From assembly GCA_964516815.1 (NCBI GenBank), contig CAZEXK010000029.1:1-15266 (forward strand): a DNA stretch of 15,266 bases. The letters run 5' to 3'. This document shows, piece after piece, positions 6,724 through 14,760 of this stretch; the stretch's first letter is position 1, and every line of letters begins with the position of its first letter. The translations under genes and the position numbers were made by a program. This DNA is from CAIJNA01 sp964516815 (GTDB lineage: Bacteria > Campylobacterota > Campylobacteria > Campylobacterales > Arcobacteraceae). The notes under the pieces are model-generated. The model saw only the letters and a program-made list of their open reading frames with translations. It had not been told where the DNA came from and did no database searches.

Positions 6724-7583
6724 TATGAATCTTTTCTTAAAAATTGTGTGCCAATGCCACTACTTGTAAAAAGTTCTAATAAAATACTATGTTCAACCCT
6801 TCCATCAATTATATGTGCTTTTTGCACACCATTATTAATTGCATCTAAACAAGAATCTACTTTTGGTATCATACCGCCATGAATAGTTCCATCTTCTTTT
6901 AATTTTTTTATATCATCTCTATCAAGTGAAGTTAATAGTTGTTTTTCTTTATTTAATACACCAGTAATATCACTCAAAAACAATACCTTATTGGCCTGTA
7001 ATGCAGATGCAACTTTAGATGCAACTACATCAGCATTTATATTAAAACCAGGATGATTTGGCTTTTGGCTATTGGCAATAGGTGCAATTACAGGTATAAA
7101 TCCTTCATCTATTAAATCTAATATCATATTAGAATTAATATTAGTAATATCACCTGTGTATCCAAACTTTCCATTATCTTTTGCTATAGCTTCAATACAA
7201 GCAGAATCTTTACCAGATATACCAATAGCTTTTGCTCCATGATGATTTAGCAAAGATACAATATTTTTATTGATATCTCCACTTAAAACCATCTCAGCTA
7301 CTTTCATAGTTTCTTCACTTGTAACTCTATATCCATCTATAAACTCAGATTTGATATTTAATTTATCTAATAAAACTGATATTTTTGAACCACCACCATG
7401 TATTATTACAGGTTTTATACCAACTAATGATAAAAGTACAATATCTTCAGCAAATTTTTCTTGTAATTGTGGACTTGTTTGAGCTGAACCGCCATACTTA
7501 ATAACTACTATTTTGTTTGAAAATTCTCGTATATATGGCAATGCATCAAGAAGGGTTTTTACTTTATTACTTTTCTCAATCAC
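6723..7583 (-). CDS. argB: Acetylglutamate kinase
   Basis: ArgB phosphorylates N-acetyl-L-glutamate with ATP, the second and often regulated step of arginine synthesis, in the cytosol. It is a 286-residue amino acid kinase with IVVIKYGGSA (Lys29, residues 25-34), IIHGGGSKI (61-68), GYRVT (84-88), SGKDSA (123-128), the NINADVVA segment and SDITGV. The N-terminal helix KVKTLLDALPYIREF (residues 7-21) resembles the extra helix of hexameric, arginine-inhibited enzymes, so feedback inhibition is likely. The start is GTG at 7583-7581, six bases after AAGGAA (7590-7595, minus). The stop overlaps the start of the helicase gene, so the two are probably co-transcribed. Confidence 0.97.
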   Translation of the reverse strand: MIEKSNKVKTLLDALPYIREFSNKIVVIKYGGSAQTSPQLQEKFAEDIVLLSLVGIKPVIIHGGGSKISVLLDKLNIKSEFIDGYRVTSEETMKVAEMVLSGDINKNIVSLLNHHGAKAIGISGKDSACIEAIAKDNGKFGYTGDITNINSNMILDLIDEGFIPVIAPIANSQKPNHPGFNINADVVASKVASALQANKVLFLSDITGVLNKEKQLLTSLDRDDIKKLKEDGTIHGGMIPKVDSCLDAINNGVQKAHIIDGRVEHSILLELFTSSGIGTQFLRKDS

Positions 7584-7780
7584 TATATATTCCTTATATT
7601 TTTGTAATTATATCAAAGTTTTACTCAAAATTTACACTACAATAATAAATAGGTATAAGAAAAATAATATTAAATATGATAAGTTTATTTGTAATTTGAT
7701 TTTTCTTACATTTTATTTTATTATCATTGTGTTTCAAATAAAAATAAAGGATATAAAATGAAAAGATATATTAATTGATA
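7584..7780. other. Leader/intergenic region upstream of argB
   Basis: An AT-rich non-coding stretch between argB and the terminator of the kinase-like gene. It holds the argB promoter candidate and ribosome binding site. On the plus strand, AAAGG and an ATG at 7758 open only a six-codon frame (MKRYIN, then TGA). I see no arginine-repressor-like operator or structured RNA. Confidence 0.6.
7607..7612 (-). promoter_or_regulatory. Candidate sigma70 -10 box for argB operon
   Basis: A perfect TATAAT on the minus strand, preceded by CTTTGA, ends 23 bases before the argB GTG start. It lies downstream of the terminator that closes the previous transcription unit. No good -35 is present, as is usual in Campylobacterota. 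Confidence 0.5.
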
Positions 7781-7824
7781 AAAATATTAAAAAACCAGTA
7801 ATTAAAATTTAATTATGTTACTGG
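7781..7824 (-). terminator. Rho-independent terminator of the kinase-like gene
   Basis: CCAGTAA (7795-7801) and TTACTGG (7818-7824) form a 7-bp stem. The interior, AATTAAA-A-TTTAATT, is itself palindromic and could extend or compete with it. Read on the minus strand, the stem is followed immediately by TTTTTTAATATTTTT (bases 7780-7794). It sits about 44 bases after the stop of the gene at 7868-8635 and before the argB promoter. The plus-strand side has no U tract, so it acts in one direction only. Confidence 0.75.
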
Positions 7825-7867
7825 AATTGGCTTGTATATGACAAAGCTAATTATTGTAAACAGTATA

Positions 7868-8635
7868 TTAAGTCAGATTATTATTTTGTAACCATAATGA
7901 ACAAAGTAGAGTATAAATATTTTTATAAATTATTAATTTTGTATAATGCTGCTCTTTTATTTTATTAAAATAAGATTTTAATAAAATATTTTCTTGTTTT
8001 TTACATAGATTAAACTCAATACACAAAGCTGCTAAATCAAAAAAACAATCGTTTTTCCTTGCAAATTCCCAATCTATAAAATAAATGCTATTTTTATTAA
8101 ATATTATATTTTTTGCATTTAAATCATGATGAGAAAGTACAATATTTTTATCATATTTATTTAGTTTTAAAATATTTAGTTTAAAATTTCGTAAAATTTT
8201 TTTTGATTTTTTATCTTTTAATTTTTTCATATAGTATTTATAATCTTCATTAAAATCATGATTTTTAATATCAAATTTTATTTTATGAAGTTTATTTACT
8301 TTTGTACTTATATTTTTAATATCATTATTATTAAGTTTGTATTTATGTATTCCTTTTGCGTACTTGCATATCATATAAGTTTTATTATCATCTAAATACA
8401 ATGGCTTTTTTGCGATATTTTTTTTATATGCTTTTTTTTGGATATTAAACTCAAGTAATCTATTTATATCATTTGATAAATGATTCTTAAATACTCTTAC
8501 TAAATATTTTTTATTTTTACATTTTAATAAATAATTGTCATTACAAAAACCTTGAGTTTTAAGTAATTTGAAGCTTGTTATTTCTTTATTAATAAATAGT
8601 TTATTCTTTTTTAGTTTGTCTATTTGCACACTCAT
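7868..8635 (-). CDS. APH/choline-kinase-family phosphotransferase
   Basis: A 255-residue soluble kinase-fold protein. The N-lobe appears as NDNYLLKCKNKKYLVRVFK (residues 32-50). The catalytic loop is LSHHDLNAKNIIF (167-179), with Asp171 as probable catalytic base and Asn176. The metal-binding Asp is Asp188 in YFIDWEFA. FFDLAALCIEF (198-208) is the conserved helix that follows. This is the Brenner-motif pattern of choline/ethanolamine kinases, LicA-like proteins and thiamine kinase. The substrate cannot be told from the sequence; choline or thiamine are guesses. The C-terminus stops soon after LCSLWLQ, which is shortish for the family. Coding is extremely Lys/Asn/Ile-rich, more than its neighbours. 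The ATG has AGG four bases upstream. The gene stands alone, with its own terminator downstream. Confidence 0.8.
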   Translation of the reverse strand: MSVQIDKLKKNKLFINKEITSFKLLKTQGFCNDNYLLKCKNKKYLVRVFKNHLSNDINRLLEFNIQKKAYKKNIAKKPLYLDDNKTYMICKYAKGIHKYKLNNNDIKNISTKVNKLHKIKFDIKNHDFNEDYKYYMKKLKDKKSKKILRNFKLNILKLNKYDKNIVLSHHDLNAKNIIFNKNSIYFIDWEFARKNDCFFDLAALCIEFNLCKKQENILLKSYFNKIKEQHYTKLIIYKNIYTLLCSLWLQNNNLT

Positions 8636-8811
8636 TTTCCTATTTTATTTATACTAAGAATAATATACTAATAATATTGAAATTTTGTTATGTAAATAAA
8701 TCAATATAAACAAAAATAGCTTTTGTACAATTTAATATTACAAACTCAAATGTAAAAGAAATAATAATATAAATAAAAATTATTTACATATTCTTTTTCA
8801 TTTAATAGGTA
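8636..8811. other. Intergenic region between gltD and the kinase-like gene
   Basis: 176 bases of very AT-rich DNA. A weak minus-strand -10-like TATTAT (8660-8665) could serve the kinase-like gene. A possible hairpin, ACAAAA/TTTTGT (8710-8715 with 8721-8726), lies about 90 bases after gltD. It has almost no G-C pairs, so its role as a gltD terminator is uncertain. The overlapping palindrome TTTGTACAAA-like sequence is also here. No gene is visible. Confidence 0.4.
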
Positions 8812-10176
8812 TTAATTTTTAAAACTTTTAATCATATTTTTAGCAGCTTCTCTACCGTCAAGTGCAGCAGTTACAGCTAAATCTGCACCTCTTACGCTAT
8901 CTCCACCTGCAAAAACATTATTAATTGATGTACTATAATCATCATTTACTAATATACCATTCCATTTATCAAGTTTTAGAGATGAATCTTTAATAAACTC
9001 AGGTAACTCTTGATCAAAACCTAAGGCTAATATTATAACATCTGCATCTTCTTGATATGAGCTATTTTTTATAATTTGTACTCTTCTTCTTCCTGTTTCA
9101 TCAGCAGTAGTAAGTTCTGTTTTTTCAAAAATTGCACCTTTATCATTTATGCTAACTGGACTAACATTAAAAATAAAATCAACACCTTCTTCTTTAGAAT
9201 TTATAACTTCTTTTTTTGATCCAGGCATATTTAATTCATCTCTTCTATATAAGCATTTTACACTTTTTGCATTTTGTCTTATTGAAGTTCTAACACAATC
9301 CATAGCAGTGTCGCCACCACCAATTACTATTACATTTTTATTTTTTACATCAATAAAATCTTGTACTTCTTCATTAAATTGTAATTCTTGTACTTTTGTT
9401 AAGAAGTCCATAGCAATATGAACATTTGGATTGTCTTGTCCATCTATGTTTGGCATTTTACCTTTAGTTGCACCAATTCCTATAAATACAGCATCAAATT
9501 CATTTTGTAATTGTTCAAATGATTTGTCTTTTCCTATTTCACAATTTAAAGTTATTTTAGCTCCTGCTTCTACTAATGTATTTATTCTTCTTACTACTCT
9601 ATGTTTATCTAGTTTAAAACCTGGGATTCCATAAGTTAAAAGTCCACCAGCTTTACTAGCTCTTTCAAATATTTCAACATCAATACCAGCTCTAAGTAAA
9701 AAAGTAGCAGCACTAATCCCAGCAGGTCCAGAACCAATAATAGCTACTTTTTTTCCAATTTTTTCTTTTGTAAATTTTACTTCAAGTCCATTGTCAAAAC
9801 CTGTTTCTGTTATATATGTTTCAACAGAACCAATTGTTATTGCTCCGTGTGTTTCATTTAATGTACAATCGCCTTCACATAATACATCATGAGGGCAAAT
9901 TCTTCCTAATATTTCTGGGAATGGTGATGTTTCATTAGCAATATTAAATGCCATTTCTAAATCTTTTTGAGCAGTTTGTTTTAACCATGCTGGAATTATA
10001 TTATGAAGTGGACATTTATTATGACAATAAGGATCACCACAACCTATACATCTTTCAGATTGTTCAGCTGCTTTGTTTTCATCAAATACTTCATAAACTT
10101 CTCTAAAGTCTTTAATTCTACTCATAACACCTCTTTTAGAGGCGTTAATTCTATCTATTTTTGTAAATGCTAACAT
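8812..10176 (-). CDS. gltD: Glutamate synthase (NADPH) small subunit
   Basis: GltD takes electrons from NADPH through FAD and passes them via 4Fe-4S clusters to GltB. The 454-residue protein has two cysteine groups near the N-terminus that hold the clusters: Cys43, Cys46, Cys51, Cys55 and Cys94, Cys100, Cys104. The FAD-binding motif VAIIGSGPAG is at about residues 144-153. The NADPH-binding motif VIVIGGGDTAMDC is at about 287-299, and the second FAD contact is VFAGGDSVRGADL near the C-terminus. The length is normal (about 450-480). The ATG lies three bases after the gltB stop, with GAGGGAGA inside the gltB end as ribosome binding site. Translation is therefore probably coupled to gltB. Confidence 0.96.
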   Translation of the reverse strand: MLAFTKIDRINASKRGVMSRIKDFREVYEVFDENKAAEQSERCIGCGDPYCHNKCPLHNIIPAWLKQTAQKDLEMAFNIANETSPFPEILGRICPHDVLCEGDCTLNETHGAITIGSVETYITETGFDNGLEVKFTKEKIGKKVAIIGSGPAGISAATFLLRAGIDVEIFERASKAGGLLTYGIPGFKLDKHRVVRRINTLVEAGAKITLNCEIGKDKSFEQLQNEFDAVFIGIGATKGKMPNIDGQDNPNVHIAMDFLTKVQELQFNEEVQDFIDVKNKNVIVIGGGDTAMDCVRTSIRQNAKSVKCLYRRDELNMPGSKKEVINSKEEGVDFIFNVSPVSINDKGAIFEKTELTTADETGRRRVQIIKNSSYQEDADVIILALGFDQELPEFIKDSSLKLDKWNGILVNDDYSTSINNVFAGGDSVRGADLAVTAALDGREAAKNMIKSFKN

Positions 10177-10179
10177 TTG

Positions 10180-13100
10180 TTAATCTCCCTCATTTGGATT
10201 TAAAGGTAAAACAGTCATACTTTTTGGTTTTACCATCCAAAAGTGTCTAATTTCTGTTCTAAAGTTATCTAAAATATATTTTGCTTGTTTACTTGAAGTT
10301 TCACTATAATAATCTTGTATCATTTTTTTTAAATACAATCTTTCTCTTTCTGTATCATCTGTATCTATTCTCAAACCTTCTATAAGCTCTTGATTTATAT
10401 TATCTATAAAAGTTTTTGTAGTGTCATACATAAATGCTAAGCCACCTGTCATTCCAGCACCAAAATTAATACCAGTATCTCCTAAGTTTACAACAATTCC
10501 ACCTGTCATATATTCACAGGCATTATCTCCCGTACCTTCAACTACAGCAATACAGCCAGAATTTCTAACAGCAAACCTTTCACCAACGTTAGCTCTAATA
10601 TAAAGTTTTCCACCAGTAGCCCCGTATAAACATGTATTTCCCGCACCTGAATATTTAGTACCTTCTAAGGTAGTATTGATGATTATTTTACCACCATTCA
10701 TACCTTTTCCTACATAATCATTTCCTGTACCATTTAAAGTAATATTAATTCCCTTACTTAAAAATGCACCAAATGACTGCCCAGCAGTTCCTTTTAAATT
10801 GAAGTTTATAGTTGAATCAGGTAAACCATCATCTCCATACCTTCTGGCAATTTCACCAGATATTAATGCTCCAAAACTTCTATTTAAATTTGAAATAGTA
10901 GTATCTATATTTATAGCTCTACTAGGTGTTTTTATTGATTGCATAACTTTTTTAAGTAAATCTTTTTCAAATTCATTTTTATCATAAGGATCATTTGATT
11001 CTTTTTGTCTAGTATCAATTCCATCAATCTTTCTCAATACATTAGAAAAATCAAACTTACGTGCCATATCATCATCAATAAGTGTAAGTAAATCAACTCT
11101 ACCAACAATCTCTTCCATACTTTTATAACCTAAACTCGCCAATATTTCTTGTATATCTGTAGCTAAAAAATCAAAATAATTTATAAGTCTTTCTACTGTA
11201 CCTGTAAATTTTTCTCTTAATACTTCATCTTGAGTGGCAACACCAACGCTACATTTATTTGTATGACAAATTCTAAGTATTTTACAGCCTAGAAGTGTAA
11301 GTACTGATGTACCAAATGCATATGATTCAGCACCCATCATGGCTGCTTTTACAACATCTATTCCTGATTTTAAACCACCATCTGCTTGTACTTCTACAAG
11401 TTCTCTTAAATGATTTGCTTTAAGAGCATTATGCGCTTCGGTTAGTCCTAATTCCCATGCATTACCTGTATATTTAATAGAAGTAAGAGGTGCAGCACCT
11501 GTACCACCATCGGCACCTGATATTACAATTTTATCAGCGTATGCCTTAGCAACACCAGCTGCAATTGTACCAACACCAATAGTTGATACAAGTTTTACCG
11601 TTATTTTGGCTTTTGGATTTACTTGTTTTAAATCAAAAATTAATTGTGCTAAATCTTCAATAGAATAAATATCATGATGAGGAGGAGGGGATATTAGTGT
11701 AACTCCTGGTGTAGTATGTCTTAGAGTGGCTATATACTTCGTAACTTTTTTTCCAGGTAATTGTCCTCCTTCACCTGGTTTTGCTCCTTGAGCTACTTTT
11801 ATTTGTAATTCATCTGCACTTACCAAATATCCAGGAGTTACACCAAATCTTCCTGATGCTATTTGTTTTATTCTTGAATTTTTAAGTGTATTAAATCTTT
11901 TTGGATCTTCTCCACCTTCGCCTGAATTTGAAGATCCACCTATAGTATTCATAGCAATTGCAATCGCCTCGTGTGCTTCAATAGAAATAGAACCACAAGA
12001 CATAGCAGCAGCTGCAAATCTTTTATATATTTCACTTTTTTCTTCAACTTGAGTAATATCAATTGCTTTTTTATCGCTATTAAATTTAAAAAAATCTCTT
12101 ATAAATTTTTTATCTCTATTTTCTATTAATGATTTTAATTTATCAAAATCATGTATATCTTCTTCTTGAGAATTTTTATTATGAATTGCATGCGCAACTT
12201 CAGGAGCATAATCATGATATTCATTTCCTTCAAGATGCTTATAAAAACCACCCATATTTATAGGAAACATTGTTTTATTATCATTATAACTTTCAAAATG
12301 AAATTTTTGTATTTTTTTATCAATATCTTCATAAGTTAAACCAGATAAATCAGATTCAGCACCTGAAAAACAATCATTAACTATACTATCATCTAATCCC
12401 AATACATCAAATAAGGCAGAATTTCTATATGAGGCAATAGTCGCTATTCCCATTTTGGACATAATTTTTAATAATCCATTATTAATTGATTTTTGTGTAT
12501 TTTTTAACTTAATTTGTAATTCATATTTAGTTAAATTTTTTCTTTTGAAATAATCAACAACAGAAGCATACATCATATATGGATAAATAGAAGTAGCACC
12601 AAACCCTATCATAACAGCTGCAGCATGAGGATCATAAACTTCACCACTTATTACAACTATTGTTACCTTATTTCTTATTGAATTATTTAATAAAGAAGTA
12701 TTTAAGTGTCCTATAGCAAAGGCCATTGGTATTACTTTTAAACTTTCATCTACATCTCTATCATCAAGTATTACTATTTTAACACCATCATTTTTAACAG
12801 CATCAACAATTGAAGCACTTAATTTTTTAAGAGAATCTTCTAAATTATTAGTGTAAGTTGTAGTAAATATTTTATTTTTATAACATTCATCATATCTTTC
12901 ATGATCAACATTACCAAATGACGTTAATACTTCAAATTTTTCTTGCATTAAGATTGGACTAATAGATTTTAATCTTTTAGCATAAATTGGATTTTCATCT
13001 AAGATATTTTGGATTGATCCAAAACCTGTGTTTAAACTCATTACAACTTTTTCTCTATATGGATCTATAGGTGGATTTGTAACTTGAGCAAACTTTTGTC

Positions 13101-14613
13101 TAAAAAAATCTGTATAATTTCTTTGAACATTGGAAAAACAAGCAAGTGGTGTATCATCACCCATTGAACCAGAAGGTTCCTTACCATCTTTAGACATTGG
13201 GATTATCATTTGGTCTAATACTTCGTATGTAATGTTAAAAATTTTTTGTTTTTCATGTAAGTTTTGTATATTGTAATCTTGTGTGGAAATAAATGTTTCT
13301 TCTGCAAATTCTTGTAAAAATTTCATACCTTTATTTAGCCATTGATTATAGTTTTGAGATGATTTGATGTATTGATTTATATCATCATCTTTAAATACTT
13401 TACCATGTACTAAATCTACACCAATCATTTGACCAGATTGTAATCTACCTCTATCAAGTATATCTTCATCAGGTATTAAAACAGTACCATACTCAGAAGT
13501 TATAAAAATTCTATTATCTTTTGTAATAACATATTTTGATGGTCTTAATCCATTTCTATCTATTAAACAACCTATATGTCTTCCATCAGTTAAAGAAACA
13601 GCAGCTGGCCCATCCCAAGCTTCCATTGTAGTTGAAGTATATTCATAAAATGCTCTTAATTCAGGATCCATATGTGGAGAATTTTGCCAAGGTGCAGGTA
13701 CTAAACTTCTAGCAGTCTTAAAAAAATCACCACCATTTACTATCATAAATTCAAACATATTATCTAAAGATGCACTATCACTCATACCTTCTTGTAATAT
13801 CGGAAAAATTCTATTTAATTCTTCTTGTGTAAATATTGCTGATTTAATTACTTCTGATTTAACTTTTGTATTAAATCTATTTGCACCAATTGAATTAATC
13901 TCACCATTGTGTGCTACACCTCTAAAAGGTTGAGCCAACCTCCATTTTGGTAATGTATTAGTAGAAAATCTTTGATGAAACAAAGCAAATGAAATTTTAA
14001 ATGTTTCATCTTCTAAATCTTTATAAAATTGCTTAATTGTTGTAGGCATCACTAAGCCTTTATAAGAAATTACACTTGAAGAAAATGTTGGAATGTAAAA
14101 ATCATCTTCATCTTTTAATTCATGTTCACATTCTTTTCTAACTAAATACAACATTGCATCAAATCTTTTTGATGAAATAATAGAATTTGGGGTAACGAAA
14201 ATTTGAATAATATTTGGTAAACTATTTAATGCAAATTCACCTATAACACTAATATCTATTGGTACTTCTCTTGTAAAAAGAACTTTTAAGTCATTGGCTT
14301 CACAATGACTTTTAAATATTTCAATTTGCTTATTATTTTGCGAAAAAATCATCGCAATAGCATAAGTTTTTGGTAAATTTATTCCCTCATTACTAGCTTT
14401 TGCTCTCATAAATTCATCAGGAATAGATACAAGTAATCCACTTCCATCTCCTGATTTTCCATCTGCTGCTATTGCACCTCTATGCATCATTCTTTCTAAC
14501 GATGTTATGGCATCTTCTAGATTTTGATGAGTTGGAATATTGTTTAAATCAGCTACTAATCCAAAACCACAGTTATCTTTAAACGCTGTAAGTTTATCTA
14601 AGTTAGATGCCAT
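10180..14613 (-). CDS. gltB: Glutamate synthase (NADPH) large subunit
   Basis: GltB makes two glutamates from glutamine and 2-oxoglutarate; with GltD it forms the cytosolic GOGAT complex for ammonium assimilation. It is 1477 residues, as expected. The N-terminal class II glutamine amidotransferase domain has its nucleophile at Cys15 (DNCGFG), which requires removal of a 14-residue propeptide. Further amidotransferase motifs are MMHRGA, HQRFSTNTLP, AHNGEIN and DRNGLRPSKY. The FMN/synthase domain includes SNSGEGGEDP, ISPPPHHDIYSIEDLA and ISGADGGTGAAPL. The 3Fe-4S cysteines are Cys1110, Cys1116 and Cys1121 in GCKILRICHTNKCSVGVATQ. The C-terminal glycine-rich beta-helix (GTGNDYVGKGMNGG and following) ends near residue 1400. 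The ATG has AAGGA five bases upstream (14619-14623). The frame is intact. Confidence 0.98.
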   Translation of the reverse strand: MASNLDKLTAFKDNCGFGLVADLNNIPTHQNLEDAITSLERMMHRGAIAADGKSGDGSGLLVSIPDEFMRAKASNEGINLPKTYAIAMIFSQNNKQIEIFKSHCEANDLKVLFTREVPIDISVIGEFALNSLPNIIQIFVTPNSIISSKRFDAMLYLVRKECEHELKDEDDFYIPTFSSSVISYKGLVMPTTIKQFYKDLEDETFKISFALFHQRFSTNTLPKWRLAQPFRGVAHNGEINSIGANRFNTKVKSEVIKSAIFTQEELNRIFPILQEGMSDSASLDNMFEFMIVNGGDFFKTARSLVPAPWQNSPHMDPELRAFYEYTSTTMEAWDGPAAVSLTDGRHIGCLIDRNGLRPSKYVITKDNRIFITSEYGTVLIPDEDILDRGRLQSGQMIGVDLVHGKVFKDDDINQYIKSSQNYNQWLNKGMKFLQEFAEETFISTQDYNIQNLHEKQKIFNITYEVLDQMIIPMSKDGKEPSGSMGDDTPLACFSNVQRNYTDFFRQKFAQVTNPPIDPYREKVVMSLNTGFGSIQNILDENPIYAKRLKSISPILMQEKFEVLTSFGNVDHERYDECYKNKIFTTTYTNNLEDSLKKLSASIVDAVKNDGVKIVILDDRDVDESLKVIPMAFAIGHLNTSLLNNSIRNKVTIVVISGEVYDPHAAAVMIGFGATSIYPYMMYASVVDYFKRKNLTKYELQIKLKNTQKSINNGLLKIMSKMGIATIASYRNSALFDVLGLDDSIVNDCFSGAESDLSGLTYEDIDKKIQKFHFESYNDNKTMFPINMGGFYKHLEGNEYHDYAPEVAHAIHNKNSQEEDIHDFDKLKSLIENRDKKFIRDFFKFNSDKKAIDITQVEEKSEIYKRFAAAAMSCGSISIEAHEAIAIAMNTIGGSSNSGEGGEDPKRFNTLKNSRIKQIASGRFGVTPGYLVSADELQIKVAQGAKPGEGGQLPGKKVTKYIATLRHTTPGVTLISPPPHHDIYSIEDLAQLIFDLKQVNPKAKITVKLVSTIGVGTIAAGVAKAYADKIVISGADGGTGAAPLTSIKYTGNAWELGLTEAHNALKANHLRELVEVQADGGLKSGIDVVKAAMMGAESYAFGTSVLTLLGCKILRICHTNKCSVGVATQDEVLREKFTGTVERLINYFDFLATDIQEILASLGYKSMEEIVGRVDLLTLIDDDMARKFDFSNVLRKIDGIDTRQKESNDPYDKNEFEKDLLKKVMQSIKTPSRAINIDTTISNLNRSFGALISGEIARRYGDDGLPDSTINFNLKGTAGQSFGAFLSKGINITLNGTGNDYVGKGMNGGKIIINTTLEGTKYSGAGNTCLYGATGGKLYIRANVGERFAVRNSGCIAVVEGTGDNACEYMTGGIVVNLGDTGINFGAGMTGGLAFMYDTTKTFIDNINQELIEGLRIDTDDTERERLYLKKMIQDYYSETSSKQAKYILDNFRTEIRHFWMVKPKSMTVLPLNPNEGD

Positions 14614-14646
14614 TTTTATCCTTTTTTGTGTGATATAATTTATTGG

Positions 14647-14652
14647 ATAATA
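14647..14652 (-). promoter_or_regulatory. Weak candidate -10 box for gltBD
   Basis: TATTAT on the minus strand, 33 bases before the gltB ATG, within the 147-base divergent gap 14614-14760. It overlaps an imperfect inverted repeat with GATAT/ATATC arms (about 14630-14654). This could be an operator, but in such AT-rich DNA it could also be chance. Confidence 0.3.
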
Positions 14653-14730
14653 TCTAATGTATGGTTAAAACTTAGTTAAATGGACATTGATTTAGTTTGG
14701 GCATAATCTTAATGAAATTATTATATAGTA

Positions 14731-14736
14731 TATAAT
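14731..14736 (+). promoter_or_regulatory. Candidate -10 box for the RND transporter remnant
   Basis: TATAAT 24 bases before the ATG at 14761. AAGG at 14746-14749 and AGG at 14752-14754 are possible ribosome binding sites. The expression signals thus look intact although the coding sequence is broken. Confidence 0.45.
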
Positions 14737-14760
14737 ATTTACAAAAAGGCTAGGTTAAAT

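Noticed and set aside
7513..7761. 82-codon plus-strand ORF rich in Ile/Phe/Tyr over the argB start and leader
   Set aside because: It lies antisense to the argB 5' end and promoter and has low-complexity hydrophobic composition typical of AT-rich non-coding DNA. It has no ribosome binding site and no family resemblance.
7758..7778. Mini-ORF MKRYIN with AAAGG upstream as a leader peptide
   Set aside because: It points away from argB and no gene follows it on the plus strand, so it cannot serve as an attenuator. Probably chance.
8710..8726. ACAAAA/TTTTGT hairpin as a terminator for gltD
   Set aside because: The stem has one G-C pair, no clean U tract follows on the minus strand, and it is about 90 bases from the stop. 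Not listed as a terminator.
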